Shown: piece after piece, positions 1 through 10,130 of the stretch
Position numbering within the stretch: position 1 is the stretch's first letter
Layout of the letters: each line of letters opens with the position of its first letter
Translations under genes and position numbers: made by a program
Assembly: GCA_020524245.1 (NCBI GenBank)
Contig: JAIVLN010000001.1
Location: 868,001-932,000, forward strand
Source: Rossellomorea aquimaris
GTDB taxonomy: Bacteria > Bacillota > Bacilli > Bacillales > Fictibacillaceae
Direction of reading: 5' to 3'
Length of the DNA stretch: 64,000 bases
Notes under the pieces: model-generated
What the model was told of the DNA's origin: nothing
Database searches by the model: none
What the model saw: the letters and a program-made list of their open reading frames with translations, nothing else

Positions 1-822
1 CTTCGTAACAAGGTTGAAGACGTTGTTTGCCCAGTTCTGGATCGTCGTGTAACGGCAATATGCGTTCTTTTTGACGATGATTTCAACGACTGCACTGTGA
101 AGGGAGTTCGTTGTATAAACTGGTGCCGTACAACCTTCTACGTAGTGTACAGAAGAATCTTCGTCTGCGATGATCAATGTACGCTCGAATTGACCCATGT
201 TTTCTGAGTTGATTCGGAAGTACGCTTGAAGTGGTGTTTCACACTTCACGCCTTTTGGAACATAGATGAAGGATCCACCAGACCATACTGCAGAGTTCAA
301 TGCTGAGAATTTGTTATCAGACGGAGGAATTGTTTTTCCAAAGTGCTCTCTAAACAAATCTTCATTCTCTTTAAGAGCAGTATCGGTATCTTTAAAGACA
401 ATTCCCATGTTTTCAAGGTCTTCTTGCATGTTGTGGTATACAACCTCAGATTCATACTGAGCGGATACACCAGCAAGATATTTTTGCTCTGCTTCAGGGA
501 TACCGAGCTTATCAAACGTACGCTTGATTTCTTCTGGTACCTCATCCCAAGAGCGCTCAGACTTCTCAGACGGTTTTACATAGTACGTAATGTCGTCGAA
601 GTTCAATTCTTTCAAGTTCCCGCCCCATTGAGGCATAGGCATTTTATAGAATTGTTCAAGTGATTTCAAACGGAAATCGAGCATCCATTGCGGCTCATCT
701 TTCATACGTGAAATTTCACGAACGATTTCTTCAGTCAATCCGCGCTTGGATCTAAAGATCGAGACGTCTTTGTCTTTAAAACCATATTTATATTCGCCGA
801 TCTCTGGCATTTTCTTAGCCAT
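1..822 (-). CDS. sufB: Fe-S cluster assembly scaffold SufB (C-terminus beyond window edge)
   Basis: SufB works with SufC and SufD in the SufBC2D complex, on which iron-sulfur clusters are built in the cytosol. The 274 visible codons begin [15 protein letters not shown] and stay open to the window edge, so the C-terminal part (the family has about 465 residues) is missing. The stretch containing [14 protein letters not shown] and [12 protein letters not shown] is typical of SufB. The ATG at 822 is preceded by an AAGGAGGG ribosome site (831-838). It is the last visible gene of sufC-sufD-sufS-sufU-sufB, the usual Bacillota order, about 105 bp after sufU. Identification is secure. Confidence 0.95.
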   Translation of the reverse strand, partial: MAKKMPEIGEYKYGFKDKDVSIFRSKRGLTEEIVREISRMKDEPQWMLDFRLKSLEQFYKMPMPQWGGNLKELNFDDITYYVKPSEKSERSWDEVPEEIKRTFDKLGIPEAEQKYLAGVSAQYESEVVYHNMQEDLENMGIVFKDTDTALKENEDLFREHFGKTIPPSDNKFSALNSAVWSGGSFIYVPKGVKCETPLQAYFRINSENMGQFERTLIIADEDSSVHYVEGCTAPVYTTNSLHSAVVEIIVKKNAYCRYTTIQNWANNVFNLVTK

Positions 823-928
823 CGTTCAATCCCTCCTTAAAGGATACATACATCCAGAGCCAGTTGAGTACGTAGTATCTATACTTCCATTGTAAGGGGC
901 ATAGGTACAAAAGACAACCGGGCTGGCT

Positions 929-3904
<2,976 letters not shown>

Positions 3905-3923
3905 ATAAATCCTCCTTCAAAGC

Positions 3924-4706
3924 CTATGCTTGTTCTACCGTTTCGTCTTCAATTCCAAGTTCATCTTTAATCCAGTCATAACCTTCTTCTTCAAGGCGTT
4001 GAGCAAGTTCAGGTCCACCAGATTTCACGATACGTCCTTGCATCATAACGTGTACTTTGTCAGGTGTGATGTAGTTCAATAGACGTTGATAGTGCGTGAT
4101 AATCAAGCAACCGAAGTCCGGGCTGCGCATGTCGTTGACACCTTTGGAAACGACTTTCAATGCGTCGATATCAAGACCAGAGTCAATTTCGTCAAGGATT
4201 GCGATTTTCGGCTCAAGCATGAGCAATTGAAGAATTTCGTTACGTTTCTTCTCACCGCCAGAGAATCCTTCGTTTAGATAACGTTGAGAGAAAGACTCAT
4301 CCATATCTAGAAGCTCCATCTTGCTGTCCATCTTACGGATAAATTTCATTAGAGAAATTTCTTTTCCTTCTTCACGGCGTGCATTGATTGAAGAACGTAG
4401 GAAGTCTGCGTTCGTTACACCGCTGATTTCACTTGGATATTGCATCGCAAGGAAAAGACCCGCTTTCGCACGTTCGTCTACTTCCATCTCAAGTAGATCC
4501 TCGCCGTCGAAAGTCACTTTTCCTTCTGTGATTTCATATTTTGGGTGACCCATTAATGCAGAAGCAAGTGTAGATTTACCTGTTCCGTTTGGACCCATTA
4601 CCGCATGGATTTCTCCACCGTTTATTTCAAGGTCAAGACCTTTGATGATTTCTTTTCCTTCAATGGAAACATGTAGATTTTCAATCTTAATGTGTGGTGC
4701 AGTCAT
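3924..4706 (-). CDS. sufC: Fe-S assembly ATPase SufC
   Basis: SufC is the ABC-type ATPase that drives conformational change in the SufBC2D scaffold; it is cytosolic and not a transporter. The 260-residue protein shows Walker A GPNGTGKST, the Suf-type signature FSGGEKKRNEI, and Walker B IAILDEIDSGLD, with the H-loop in IITHYQRLL. It is the first gene of the suf operon; a candidate SigA promoter lies just upstream (4755-4784). It starts at ATG 4706 with GGAGGGTT upstream. Identity is secure. Confidence 0.97.
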   Translation of the reverse strand: MTAPHIKIENLHVSIEGKEIIKGLDLEINGGEIHAVMGPNGTGKSTLASALMGHPKYEITEGKVTFDGEDLLEMEVDERAKAGLFLAMQYPSEISGVTNADFLRSSINARREEGKEISLMKFIRKMDSKMELLDMDESFSQRYLNEGFSGGEKKRNEILQLLMLEPKIAILDEIDSGLDIDALKVVSKGVNDMRSPDFGCLIITHYQRLLNYITPDKVHVMMQGRIVKSGGPELAQRLEEEGYDWIKDELGIEDETVEQA

Positions 4707-4754
4707 GACTTAACCCTCCAATTTCGTATTTCAATCATTTTTACTCCATTTAAC

Positions 4755-4784
4755 ATTGTAACGAAAAACAAATGAAAAATGAAA
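4755..4784 (-). promoter_or_regulatory. Candidate SigA promoter of the suf operon
   Basis: Reading the minus strand, TTTCAT (4779-4784) and TACAAT (4755-4760) are separated by 18 bp and sit about 50 bp upstream of sufC. The -10 is a near-perfect match; the -35 is weaker. No other candidate of similar quality is seen in the immediate upstream region. No experimental support is visible from sequence. Confidence 0.5.
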
Positions 4785-4866
4785 TATTCCTGATTTATTC
4801 TTTTTGTATGATGAAAGCCAGCTGACTTTCTTCAAATAAGTATAACGGTTACTTTGACTTCACTGT

Positions 4867-4961
4867 CGGTTCGTCTTCACCAAGTTTACTTTGCGCTTCC
4901 AGCATAAGTGCAACTAAGGTTCAAACTTCACCTAGCGGTTCGTCTTCACCAAGTTTACTTT
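4867..4961. repeat. Pair of 26-bp direct repeats in the suf/yurZ spacer
   Basis: Positions 4867-4892 and 4936-4961 are identical over 26 bp (beginning cggttcgtcttcacc). Read on the minus strand, both copies keep one frame that encodes SKLGEDEP; the leftward copy continues to VKSK-stop and is preceded by in-frame LVALMLEAQ. This looks like the duplicated tail of a decayed coding sequence rather than a mobile element. Only two copies exist, so it is not a CRISPR. Confidence 0.7.
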
Positions 4962-5263
4962 ATCATCATTCTAATTTTAAAACAAATTAAAATTATTCTC
5001 AACAGAAGTATTTAAAAATGCCTTGTTTTTAGAATCTAATTGAGAATGACTAATGCTTATTGAAATTAACACCCCTGTATGTTTCTTATGTCAGGGTATG
5101 CACAGGATACCCCAGGTCTATATTCGGCATAATCAAGCTTTCATAAACCCAGGATGAGGAGATCCCAAACCACAAATTCGGCGTTACGGGGGGCGACATC
5201 TGAGTTTTCTCGTTTTCGCGGTGCGAAAGAGCCTCTTGCAGGTTCTGAATATTAAATATAAAA
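4962..5263. other. Non-coding spacer with no recognised gene
   Basis: No supported reading frame is present. An 8-bp inverted pair, attctcaa (4995-5002) and ttgagaat (5040-5047), is faintly Fur-box-like but is not enough to call an operator. Around 5215-5245 a stretch containing gcggtgcgaaagagcctc resembles, in inverted orientation, part of the spacer near 23060. The rest shows no feature I can name. Confidence 0.4.
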
Positions 5264-5291
5264 GGACCTTATCTAGTGTGCGATAAGGTCC
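5250..5291 (-). terminator. Intrinsic terminator after the 51-codon ORF
   Basis: A perfect 10-bp stem (ggaccttatc 5264-5273, gataaggtcc 5282-5291) with an 8-nt loop is followed on the minus strand by an interrupted T-tract (TTTTATATTTAATATT). It lies 42 bp downstream of the 5333-5488 reading frame. Confidence 0.75.
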
Positions 5292-5332
5292 AAAATATAT
5301 GAGCTCAATTCTTGTGTAGTTCTCTGGGTAGC

Positions 5333-5488
5333 TTATGACTTATTGACTTTCCCCGTAAATTCGCTGAGCATTTCTTGACTTCGCTTATACTCCTGCTCAC
5401 GTTTACGTTCAATCTCCATACGCTTCTCTAGGCTACGTTCGTATTGCGCATAACCTATTCCGTGATTTTGGTGCATGGCCTTTTCCAT
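5333..5488 (-). CDS. Small charged hypothetical protein (51 aa)
   Basis: I do not recognise this product. It reads MEKAMHQNHGIGYAQYERSL and continues with a lysine/arginine/glutamate-rich probable helix (MEIERKREQEYKRSQEML) ending in GKVNKS. There is no signal peptide or membrane segment. The start is uncertain: AGGTGA lies very close to the chosen ATG, and the frame stays open about 36 nt further upstream without a good start codon. Support for a real gene is the sustained charged-helix composition, location downstream of yurZ on the same strand, and a perfect intrinsic terminator 42 bp after the stop. Moderate confidence only. Confidence 0.5.
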   Translation of the reverse strand: MEKAMHQNHGIGYAQYERSLEKRMEIERKREQEYKRSQEMLSEFTGKVNKS

Positions 5489-5712
5489 TTCACCTGTATG
5501 GTTTGTGTCAATCTGATGGATAATGAATCAATCCTTTCGGGTTTTTTCAATAATTTTCACTACAGGTAATACCCTACCAGTAATATATTAAAACCCCAAA
5601 TTCCATATGAGTGGATTATTCGCGCTGTGACTTCTTCACAACCATTGGTGAAGTTTTACGGGACTCATCGATACATTTGCCCTGAATACATCCCGTATTC
5701 TCATAATTCTGA

Positions 5713-6093
5713 TTAATGTTTCATCTGGCTCAGATCTGCAATCGCTTCTTGGACAAGCGTAACAGACTGACTCATTGCTGCCCCTCCACCAAAGGCAGCA
5801 CAAACACCCACTGACTCAAGGATTTCTTCTTCAGTACATCCCTGGTCGAGGCATCCTTTCGTGTGGTAGATGATACAATATTCATCCTGAGAATAAATAC
5901 TGATTCCTAAGGCAATCAGTTGCTTTTCTTTCTTCGTTAATTTCCCGGCTTTGAAACAAGACTCAGTAAAAGCATTATACTTACGTGAGATGTCTGGCAT
6001 TTTTTCGGTAAATACACCAAGTCCATGTTTATAATCCATCAATGCAGCCTCAGTCGGTGTTCCAGGTTCCTGATGAGTTTCCTTCTGCTTCAT
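5713..6093 (-). CDS. yurZ: Carboxymuconolactone decarboxylase/AhpD-fold protein YurZ
   Basis: A 126-residue single-domain CMD/AhpD-fold protein, very likely the YurZ orthologue, which in B. subtilis also lies next to the suf operon. The family includes alkylhydroperoxidase-type enzymes; the AhpD-like helix pair is visible as [12 protein letters not shown] followed by [17 protein letters not shown], containing a Cys-x3-His arrangement and extra cysteines. The precise reaction is unknown. The ATG at 6093 is used because AAGGAG lies 8 nt upstream; an in-frame GTG nine bases earlier is too close to that site. Location beside Fe-S assembly suggests an oxidative-stress role, but this is inference. 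Confidence 0.85.
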   Translation of the reverse strand: MKQKETHQEPGTPTEAALMDYKHGLGVFTEKMPDISRKYNAFTESCFKAGKLTKKEKQLIALGISIYSQDEYCIIYHTKGCLDQGCTEEEILESVGVCAAFGGGAAMSQSVTLVQEAIADLSQMKH

Positions 6094-6186
6094 ACGATTC
6101 ACTCCTTACATACTCAAATATTTCTCATAGTTAGTATGAATCTTCCTGAGAATTGTATCCGCCGAAAGGAATGAATTTTTTACGTG

Positions 6187-6216
6187 AAAAAAGAGTGCCG
6201 ACGAATCGACACTCTT
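6187..6216 (-). terminator. Intrinsic terminator of the metNPQ operon
   Basis: Stem aagagtg (6191-6197) with cactctt (6210-6216), extended inward by further pairs across one mismatch. On the minus strand it is followed by TTTTTT and lies 10 bp after the metQ stop codon. Confidence 0.85.
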
Positions 6217-6225
6217 GTGTGTAAG

Positions 6226-7041
6226 TTATTCACTAACTGGAACGACTGCTCCACCGTATTCTTTGTTGATGAAATCTTGGATTTCTTTCGAACGAAGCAC
6301 TTCGACGAGCGCTTGGATGTTTTTGTTGTCTTCATCGCCTTTGTTTACCGCGATGATGTTGACATAAGGAGAGTCTGATCCTTCAAGCGCAATCGCATCA
6401 TCCTTTGGACTCAATCCAGCATCAATGGCATAGTTCGTGTTGATGACGACTGCATCCCCTTCACCATTGTTGAAAATCTTCGGAAGAAGACCTGCTTCAA
6501 CATCTGCTTGGAAGTTCAGTTCTTTCGGATTATCAGCGATATCTTTTACAGTTGCTTCTGACTTCTCAACGCCTTCCTTCAATGTGAGCAATCCTTTGCT
6601 TTCCAGCATCGCTAGAATACGACCGTGATCAGCAACGGAGTTACTCATGATGATTGTCGCACCCTTTGGAAGGTCTTCTAAGCTATCGTGTTTTTTCGAA
6701 TAAACACCGATTGGCTCAATGTGGATTCCACCCGCATTTTCAAACTCATATCCATGTTCTTTCATTTGCGACTTCAAATAAGGAATGTGTTGGAAGTAGT
6801 TCGCATCCAATTCTTTGTTATCTAGCGCTTTGTTTGGAACAACATAATCCTGGAACGTTTCAATTTCAAGCTCAATACCTTTTTCTTCGAGAAGCGGTTT
6901 TGCTTCTTCTAAAATCTCTGCATGAGGAACGTTGGATGCACCGACGACTAACTCTTCTCCGCCGCTGCCACTAGCCCCACCGCATGCTGCTAAGACCGTA
7001 ATGACCAATGCAAAACTTATAATGGATAAAAACTTTTTCAT
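6226..7041 (-). CDS. metQ: Methionine ABC transporter substrate-binding lipoprotein MetQ
   Basis: MetQ captures D/L-methionine outside the membrane and delivers it to the MetNP transporter. The 271-residue product has a lipoprotein signal peptide (MKKFLSIISF, lipobox LAAC-GG) and the NlpA-family core, for example VGASNVPHAEILEEAKPLLE and ANYFQHIPYL. The ATG at 7041 has GGAGGGAAG upstream; the in-frame extension of five codons overlaps this site and is rejected. Last gene of metN-metP-metQ, controlled by the SAM riboswitch upstream of metN. Length and motifs are standard. Confidence 0.95.
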   Translation of the reverse strand: MKKFLSIISFALVITVLAACGGASGSGGEELVVGASNVPHAEILEEAKPLLEEKGIELEIETFQDYVVPNKALDNKELDANYFQHIPYLKSQMKEHGYEFENAGGIHIEPIGVYSKKHDSLEDLPKGATIIMSNSVADHGRILAMLESKGLLTLKEGVEKSEATVKDIADNPKELNFQADVEAGLLPKIFNNGEGDAVVINTNYAIDAGLSPKDDAIALEGSDSPYVNIIAVNKGDEDNKNIQALVEVLRSKEIQDFINKEYGGAVVPVSE

Positions 7042-7057
7042 GTTGCTTCCCTCCAAA

Positions 7058-7726
7058 TTATCGTTTATCTGTATTTTGTGTCAAAATATCGCCCATCCAT
7101 TGGATGAGGAATACAATCACCAAGATAATCACTGTTGCAACTAACGTCACGTCGTTTTGGTTTCGTTGGAAACCGTCCAAGAATGCCAGCGTTCCAAGTC
7201 CTCCGGCACCGACGACTCCTGCCATAGCTGTGTATGAAATCAATGCAATCGCGGTAACTGTAATACCAGAAATCAAGGCCGGTAAGGATTCTGGCAGTAG
7301 AACTTTATAGATGATCTGCCAGTCGGTTGCTCCCATCGATTTTGCCGCTTCAATCACACCCTTATCAATTTCTCGAAGCGCAATTTCAACCATTCTTGCG
7401 TAAAAAGGTGCTGCACCAATGATCAATGCTGGAAGTGCCGCTTCAGCTCCAAGCATGGACCCAACCAACCAGGTTGTGAAAGGTACGAGCAAAATAATCA
7501 AAATAATGAATGGAATAGACCGGAATATGTTAACGAATGCAGCAACGACCGTTTGTACCGGCTTGTTCTGCCATAATCCCCCTCTTTCAGTCAGGAAGAG
7601 GAGCAATCCTAAAATGATTCCCAGTACGAAAGTGGCGCTGACTGAAATAACCGTCATGTATAAGGTCTCAAGCGTCGCTTCCCACATATCCTCCCAGTCA
7701 ACATTAGGAAACAGGTTTGTCAGCAT
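7058..7726 (-). CDS. metP: Methionine ABC transporter permease MetP
   Basis: The membrane-spanning subunit of the methionine importer; 222 residues with five or six hydrophobic segments. The conserved MetI-type coupling region is seen in EAAKSMGATDWQIIYKVLLPES (an EAA loop contacting MetN). It overlaps the end of metN by 23 bp, and metQ begins 16 bp after it, so the three genes form one transcript. Normal size for the family. Confidence 0.95.
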   Translation of the reverse strand: MLTNLFPNVDWEDMWEATLETLYMTVISVSATFVLGIILGLLLFLTERGGLWQNKPVQTVVAAFVNIFRSIPFIILIILLVPFTTWLVGSMLGAEAALPALIIGAAPFYARMVEIALREIDKGVIEAAKSMGATDWQIIYKVLLPESLPALISGITVTAIALISYTAMAGVVGAGGLGTLAFLDGFQRNQNDVTLVATVIILVIVFLIQWMGDILTQNTDKR

Positions 7727-8744
7727 GTGTAATCACCTCAACTTCTACTTCTTGTTGTCTGATATAGCTGATTGCCTTTTCCAATTCACCAGGTTCACCT
7801 TCGAGTTGGATGAACAGTGTTCCGTATGCACCGTCTCTCGTTTGTGATATCTTCCCTTGTAAAATGTTTGCGTTAATCTGGAATTGACGAATCAGATCAC
7901 TCATGAGTGGCCGTTCAGCTGTTCCTCCGACAAACGTCAGTTTCACAACCTTGTGGTTCTCACCTTTTTCAATGAGATGTTGGATTGTTTCATCGGTTTC
8001 TTCTGGCTCTGTGACTTGCTTGACGAAGTCTCTCGTAATCGGCTGTTCAGGTGAACGGAACACTTCCAGGACAGGTCCTTGTTCGACCACTCGCCCCTCT
8101 TCCATTACAGCGACCCGATTACATATCTTCCGGATGACGTGCATTTCGTGTGTAATTAGGACAATCGTCAAACCAAGTTTCTGGTTGATGTCAACAAGCA
8201 GATTCAAAATGGAATCTGTCGTTTTCGGATCAAGTGCCGAAGTTGCTTCGTCACACAATAAGACATCCGGATTGTTGGCCAGTGCCCTTGCTATTCCGAC
8301 ACGTTGTTTCTGACCTCCACTCAACTGAGACGGATATGAATCCCCACGTCCTTTCAGCCCGACAAGTTCAATCAAATCCTCCACACGTTTTTCGCGCTCT
8401 TCTTTACTGACGCCTGAAATCTCCAGCGGGAATGAAATGTTCTCTCTGACGGTACGACTCCAAAGCAAGTTGAAGTGCTGAAAAATCATCCCGATGTTTT
8501 GGCGTGCAACCCGGAGTTGCTTGCTGCTCAAGCTGGTGAGCGGTTGGCCGTTGATGTCGACTGAGCCCTCAGTCGGTCGCTCCAACATATTTAACATCCG
8601 AATCAACGTACTCTTACCTGCACCACTGTATCCGATGACCCCGAAGATCTCCCCTTTTTCAATGTTGAGGTTCACTCGGTCCACCGCATTCACGGTACCG
8701 TCCTTTGTATAGAAAACTTTTTTAATATCCTTTAAAGTGATCAA
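7704..8744 (-). CDS. metN: Methionine ABC transporter ATP-binding protein MetN
   Basis: The ATPase that powers methionine uptake through MetP. In 346 residues it shows Walker A GYSGAGKST, signature LSGGQKQRVGIARAL, Walker B VLLCDEATSALD and the H-loop LITHEMHVI. The last roughly 80 residues form the NIL regulatory domain (from VKLTFVGGTAERPLM), which binds methionine and inhibits transport in the characterised MetN proteins. First gene of the operon, about 60 bp after the SAM riboswitch terminator, so transcription should be shut off when SAM is plentiful. Confidence 0.96.
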   Translation of the reverse strand: MITLKDIKKVFYTKDGTVNAVDRVNLNIEKGEIFGVIGYSGAGKSTLIRMLNMLERPTEGSVDINGQPLTSLSSKQLRVARQNIGMIFQHFNLLWSRTVRENISFPLEISGVSKEEREKRVEDLIELVGLKGRGDSYPSQLSGGQKQRVGIARALANNPDVLLCDEATSALDPKTTDSILNLLVDINQKLGLTIVLITHEMHVIRKICNRVAVMEEGRVVEQGPVLEVFRSPEQPITRDFVKQVTEPEETDETIQHLIEKGENHKVVKLTFVGGTAERPLMSDLIRQFQINANILQGKISQTRDGAYGTLFIQLEGEPGELEKAISYIRQQEVEVEVITHADKPVS

Positions 8745-8803
8745 GCCCGTTCATCTCCTTCCTACCCTTATCATCCGCAATGTTGTCTCTGTAAATGTAA
8801 AAC

Positions 8804-8966
8804 AAAAAAACCTTCCCACTCGAAAATGAGCAGAAAGGTTTATAGGATCTCTCCATCTCATCTTCCAGAGTCTCTCACTCTGCAGGATTTGGCACCTTTC
8901 AATCCAATAATGGTTTGATGGTTGCCGGGCTTCATCGGGCCAGTCCCTCCGCCGCTCTTGATAAGA
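8804..8966 (-). ncRNA. SAM-I (S-box) riboswitch with terminator
   Basis: On the minus strand the leader begins TCTTATCAAGAG, continues GCGGCGGAGGGACTGGCCC, then GATGAAGCCCGGCAACC, the S-box core, with later elements GGTGCCAAATCC and paired GAGTGAGAGACTC. It ends in a terminator (AACCTTTC stem with GGAAGGTT, 8809-8840) followed by seven T residues. By established S-box function, SAM binding favours termination upstream of metN. One of the clearest regulatory RNAs in the window. Confidence 0.95.
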
Positions 8967-9019
8967 TTTTATTTAATTCGTTTAAACTTTATCACTTTAG
9001 TTTAATTAAGCATGAATGC

Positions 9020-9049
9020 ATTGTAGCATGTGATATTTTTTGGTGTCAA
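9020..9049 (-). promoter_or_regulatory. SigA promoter of the SAM riboswitch/metNPQ transcript
   Basis: TTGACA (9044-9049) and TACAAT (9020-9025) on the minus strand are separated by 18 bp, with a near-consensus -10 preceded by GC. It lies about 55 bp upstream of the riboswitch 5' helix. Confidence 0.8.
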
Positions 9050-9149
9050 TCATTTTTACTGCGATTTTTCAAACACATATGTTAATTTCATTATAGGCGT
9101 TTTCGGTTATGCTAAAAAAGTACATTTGATCGCGTAGGAGGCATAAAAA

Positions 9150-9575
9150 ATGACTGAAAAAGCAGCTTTCAGCCTTAAAGATCTTCAATCCAATGAAGTT
9201 TTATCTTTGTCCGACCATTCGGGTAAACCCGTGATATTGCAATTTTGGGTTTCCTGGTGTCCGGATTGCATGCGGGAAGTTCCATTTTTGGAGCAATTTT
9301 ATAAATCCATGAACAATGATGAACTCATCGTTTTAACGGTGAATGTTACCGGAAGAGAAGGCACCAAAGAACAACGTGATGCTTTTATAGAAAAGAATCA
9401 ATTGACTGTACCGGTATTAGAGGATAATGGAACAGAAGTTTATGATCTGTTCAACTGCACTTCTGTACCGACGACAGTCTTGCTCGATGCAGAACATCAC
9501 ATCCAGGATGTATATACCGATAAGGATAAGTTTCAGGATATTTTATACGGCATCACTCGTTTGTTGTCCAGATAA
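9150..9575 (+). CDS. TlpA/ResA-like thiol-disulfide redoxin (CPDC)
   Basis: A 141-residue thioredoxin-fold protein of the TlpA/ResA/AhpC-TSA type. The active site is SWCPDCMREVPF, and the cis-proline region is SVPTTVLLD. It has no signal peptide or N-terminal anchor, unlike ResA, so a cytosolic disulfide reductase or thiol oxidoreductase is expected; the partner is unknown. The ATG follows GTAGGAGGC. Its 3' end overlaps the convergent SCP2-like gene by 33 bp. It lies divergently from the met operon and has no counterpart at this point of the B. subtilis gene order. Confidence 0.85.
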   Translation: MTEKAAFSLKDLQSNEVLSLSDHSGKPVILQFWVSWCPDCMREVPFLEQFYKSMNNDELIVLTVNVTGREGTKEQRDAFIEKNQLTVPVLEDNGTEVYDLFNCTSVPTTVLLDAEHHIQDVYTDKDKFQDILYGITRLLSR

Positions 9576-9896
9576 GTAGAAAATGGATTCCAATTTTAAA
9601 ATGATTCTATAGGAAGCATCCAAATGAATTTCTTTGCGGTTGATCAACTCTGAAAGCTTCACTCTACCCTCGATGAATGATTTAACCGCTTCCGTGGACC
9701 CTGTTATTTCGACCACACTTTGCGTTTGGTCATTTTGGGTGATGACCTTACAGGAACGTTTTCGTATATGGACGGATATACTTTCTTCTTGAGTAGATAG
9801 AGCGATGACGTAATCCTGCAAACGGAAAAATGGCGATAAATGATTCTGTTTTTCAAACCTTTGCTTGAACGCCTCAACCACTTGATCAATCCCCAT
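9543..9896 (-). CDS. yusD: SCP2-like protein, probable YusD
   Basis: A 117-residue protein with the look of an SCP2 sterol-carrier fold: alternating strands in ESISVHIRKRSCKVI and QSVVEITGSTEAVKSFIEGRVKLSELINR, where the last part resembles the SCP2 core. In B. subtilis yusD occupies the same place after metNPQ. Function is unknown; SCP2 domains bind lipids. The C-terminal codons overlap the oppositely oriented redoxin gene by 33 bp, which is unusual and makes convergent transcription interference likely. Assignment rests on gross pattern and synteny. Confidence 0.65.
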   Translation of the reverse strand: MGIDQVVEAFKQRFEKQNHLSPFFRLQDYVIALSTQEESISVHIRKRSCKVITQNDQTQSVVEITGSTEAVKSFIEGRVKLSELINRKEIHLDASYRIILKLESIFYLSGQQTSDAV

Positions 9897-10042
9897 GATT
9901 TCCCCTCACTTTCTCCAATACTTTTCGATGGGGAAATCCGTATATCCTCTATGAAACGTTCGACACTTTCTCAAGCAAAATTCGAGATATTTTTATTCCA
10001 TGAGGGCACCAAATCCCATAATCCTCCGTTTCGTGCACTCAT

Positions 10043-10078
10043 AAAAACGTCCCCCTAAACGCACAGTTTAGGGGGACG
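10043..10078 (-). terminator. Intrinsic terminator of sigI-rsgI
   Basis: Perfect 13-bp stem (cgtccccctaaac 10048-10060, gtttagggggacg 10066-10078), 5-nt loop, followed on the minus strand by TTTTTATG. It lies about 50 bp after the rsgI stop. Confidence 0.88.
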
Positions 10079-10130
10079 CTTTATGTAATTAAGCATTACA
10101 AAATATCATGACTTGGTGCCATGATTTTAA

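Noticed and set aside
4867-4961. Short CRISPR-like direct repeats
   Set aside because: Only two copies, one spacer, no cas genes; the repeats keep a reading frame instead.
4983-5047. Fur box pair upstream of sufC
   Set aside because: TGAGAAT half-sites are present, but neither reaches a convincing 7-1-7 match, and they lie about 280-340 bp from sufC.
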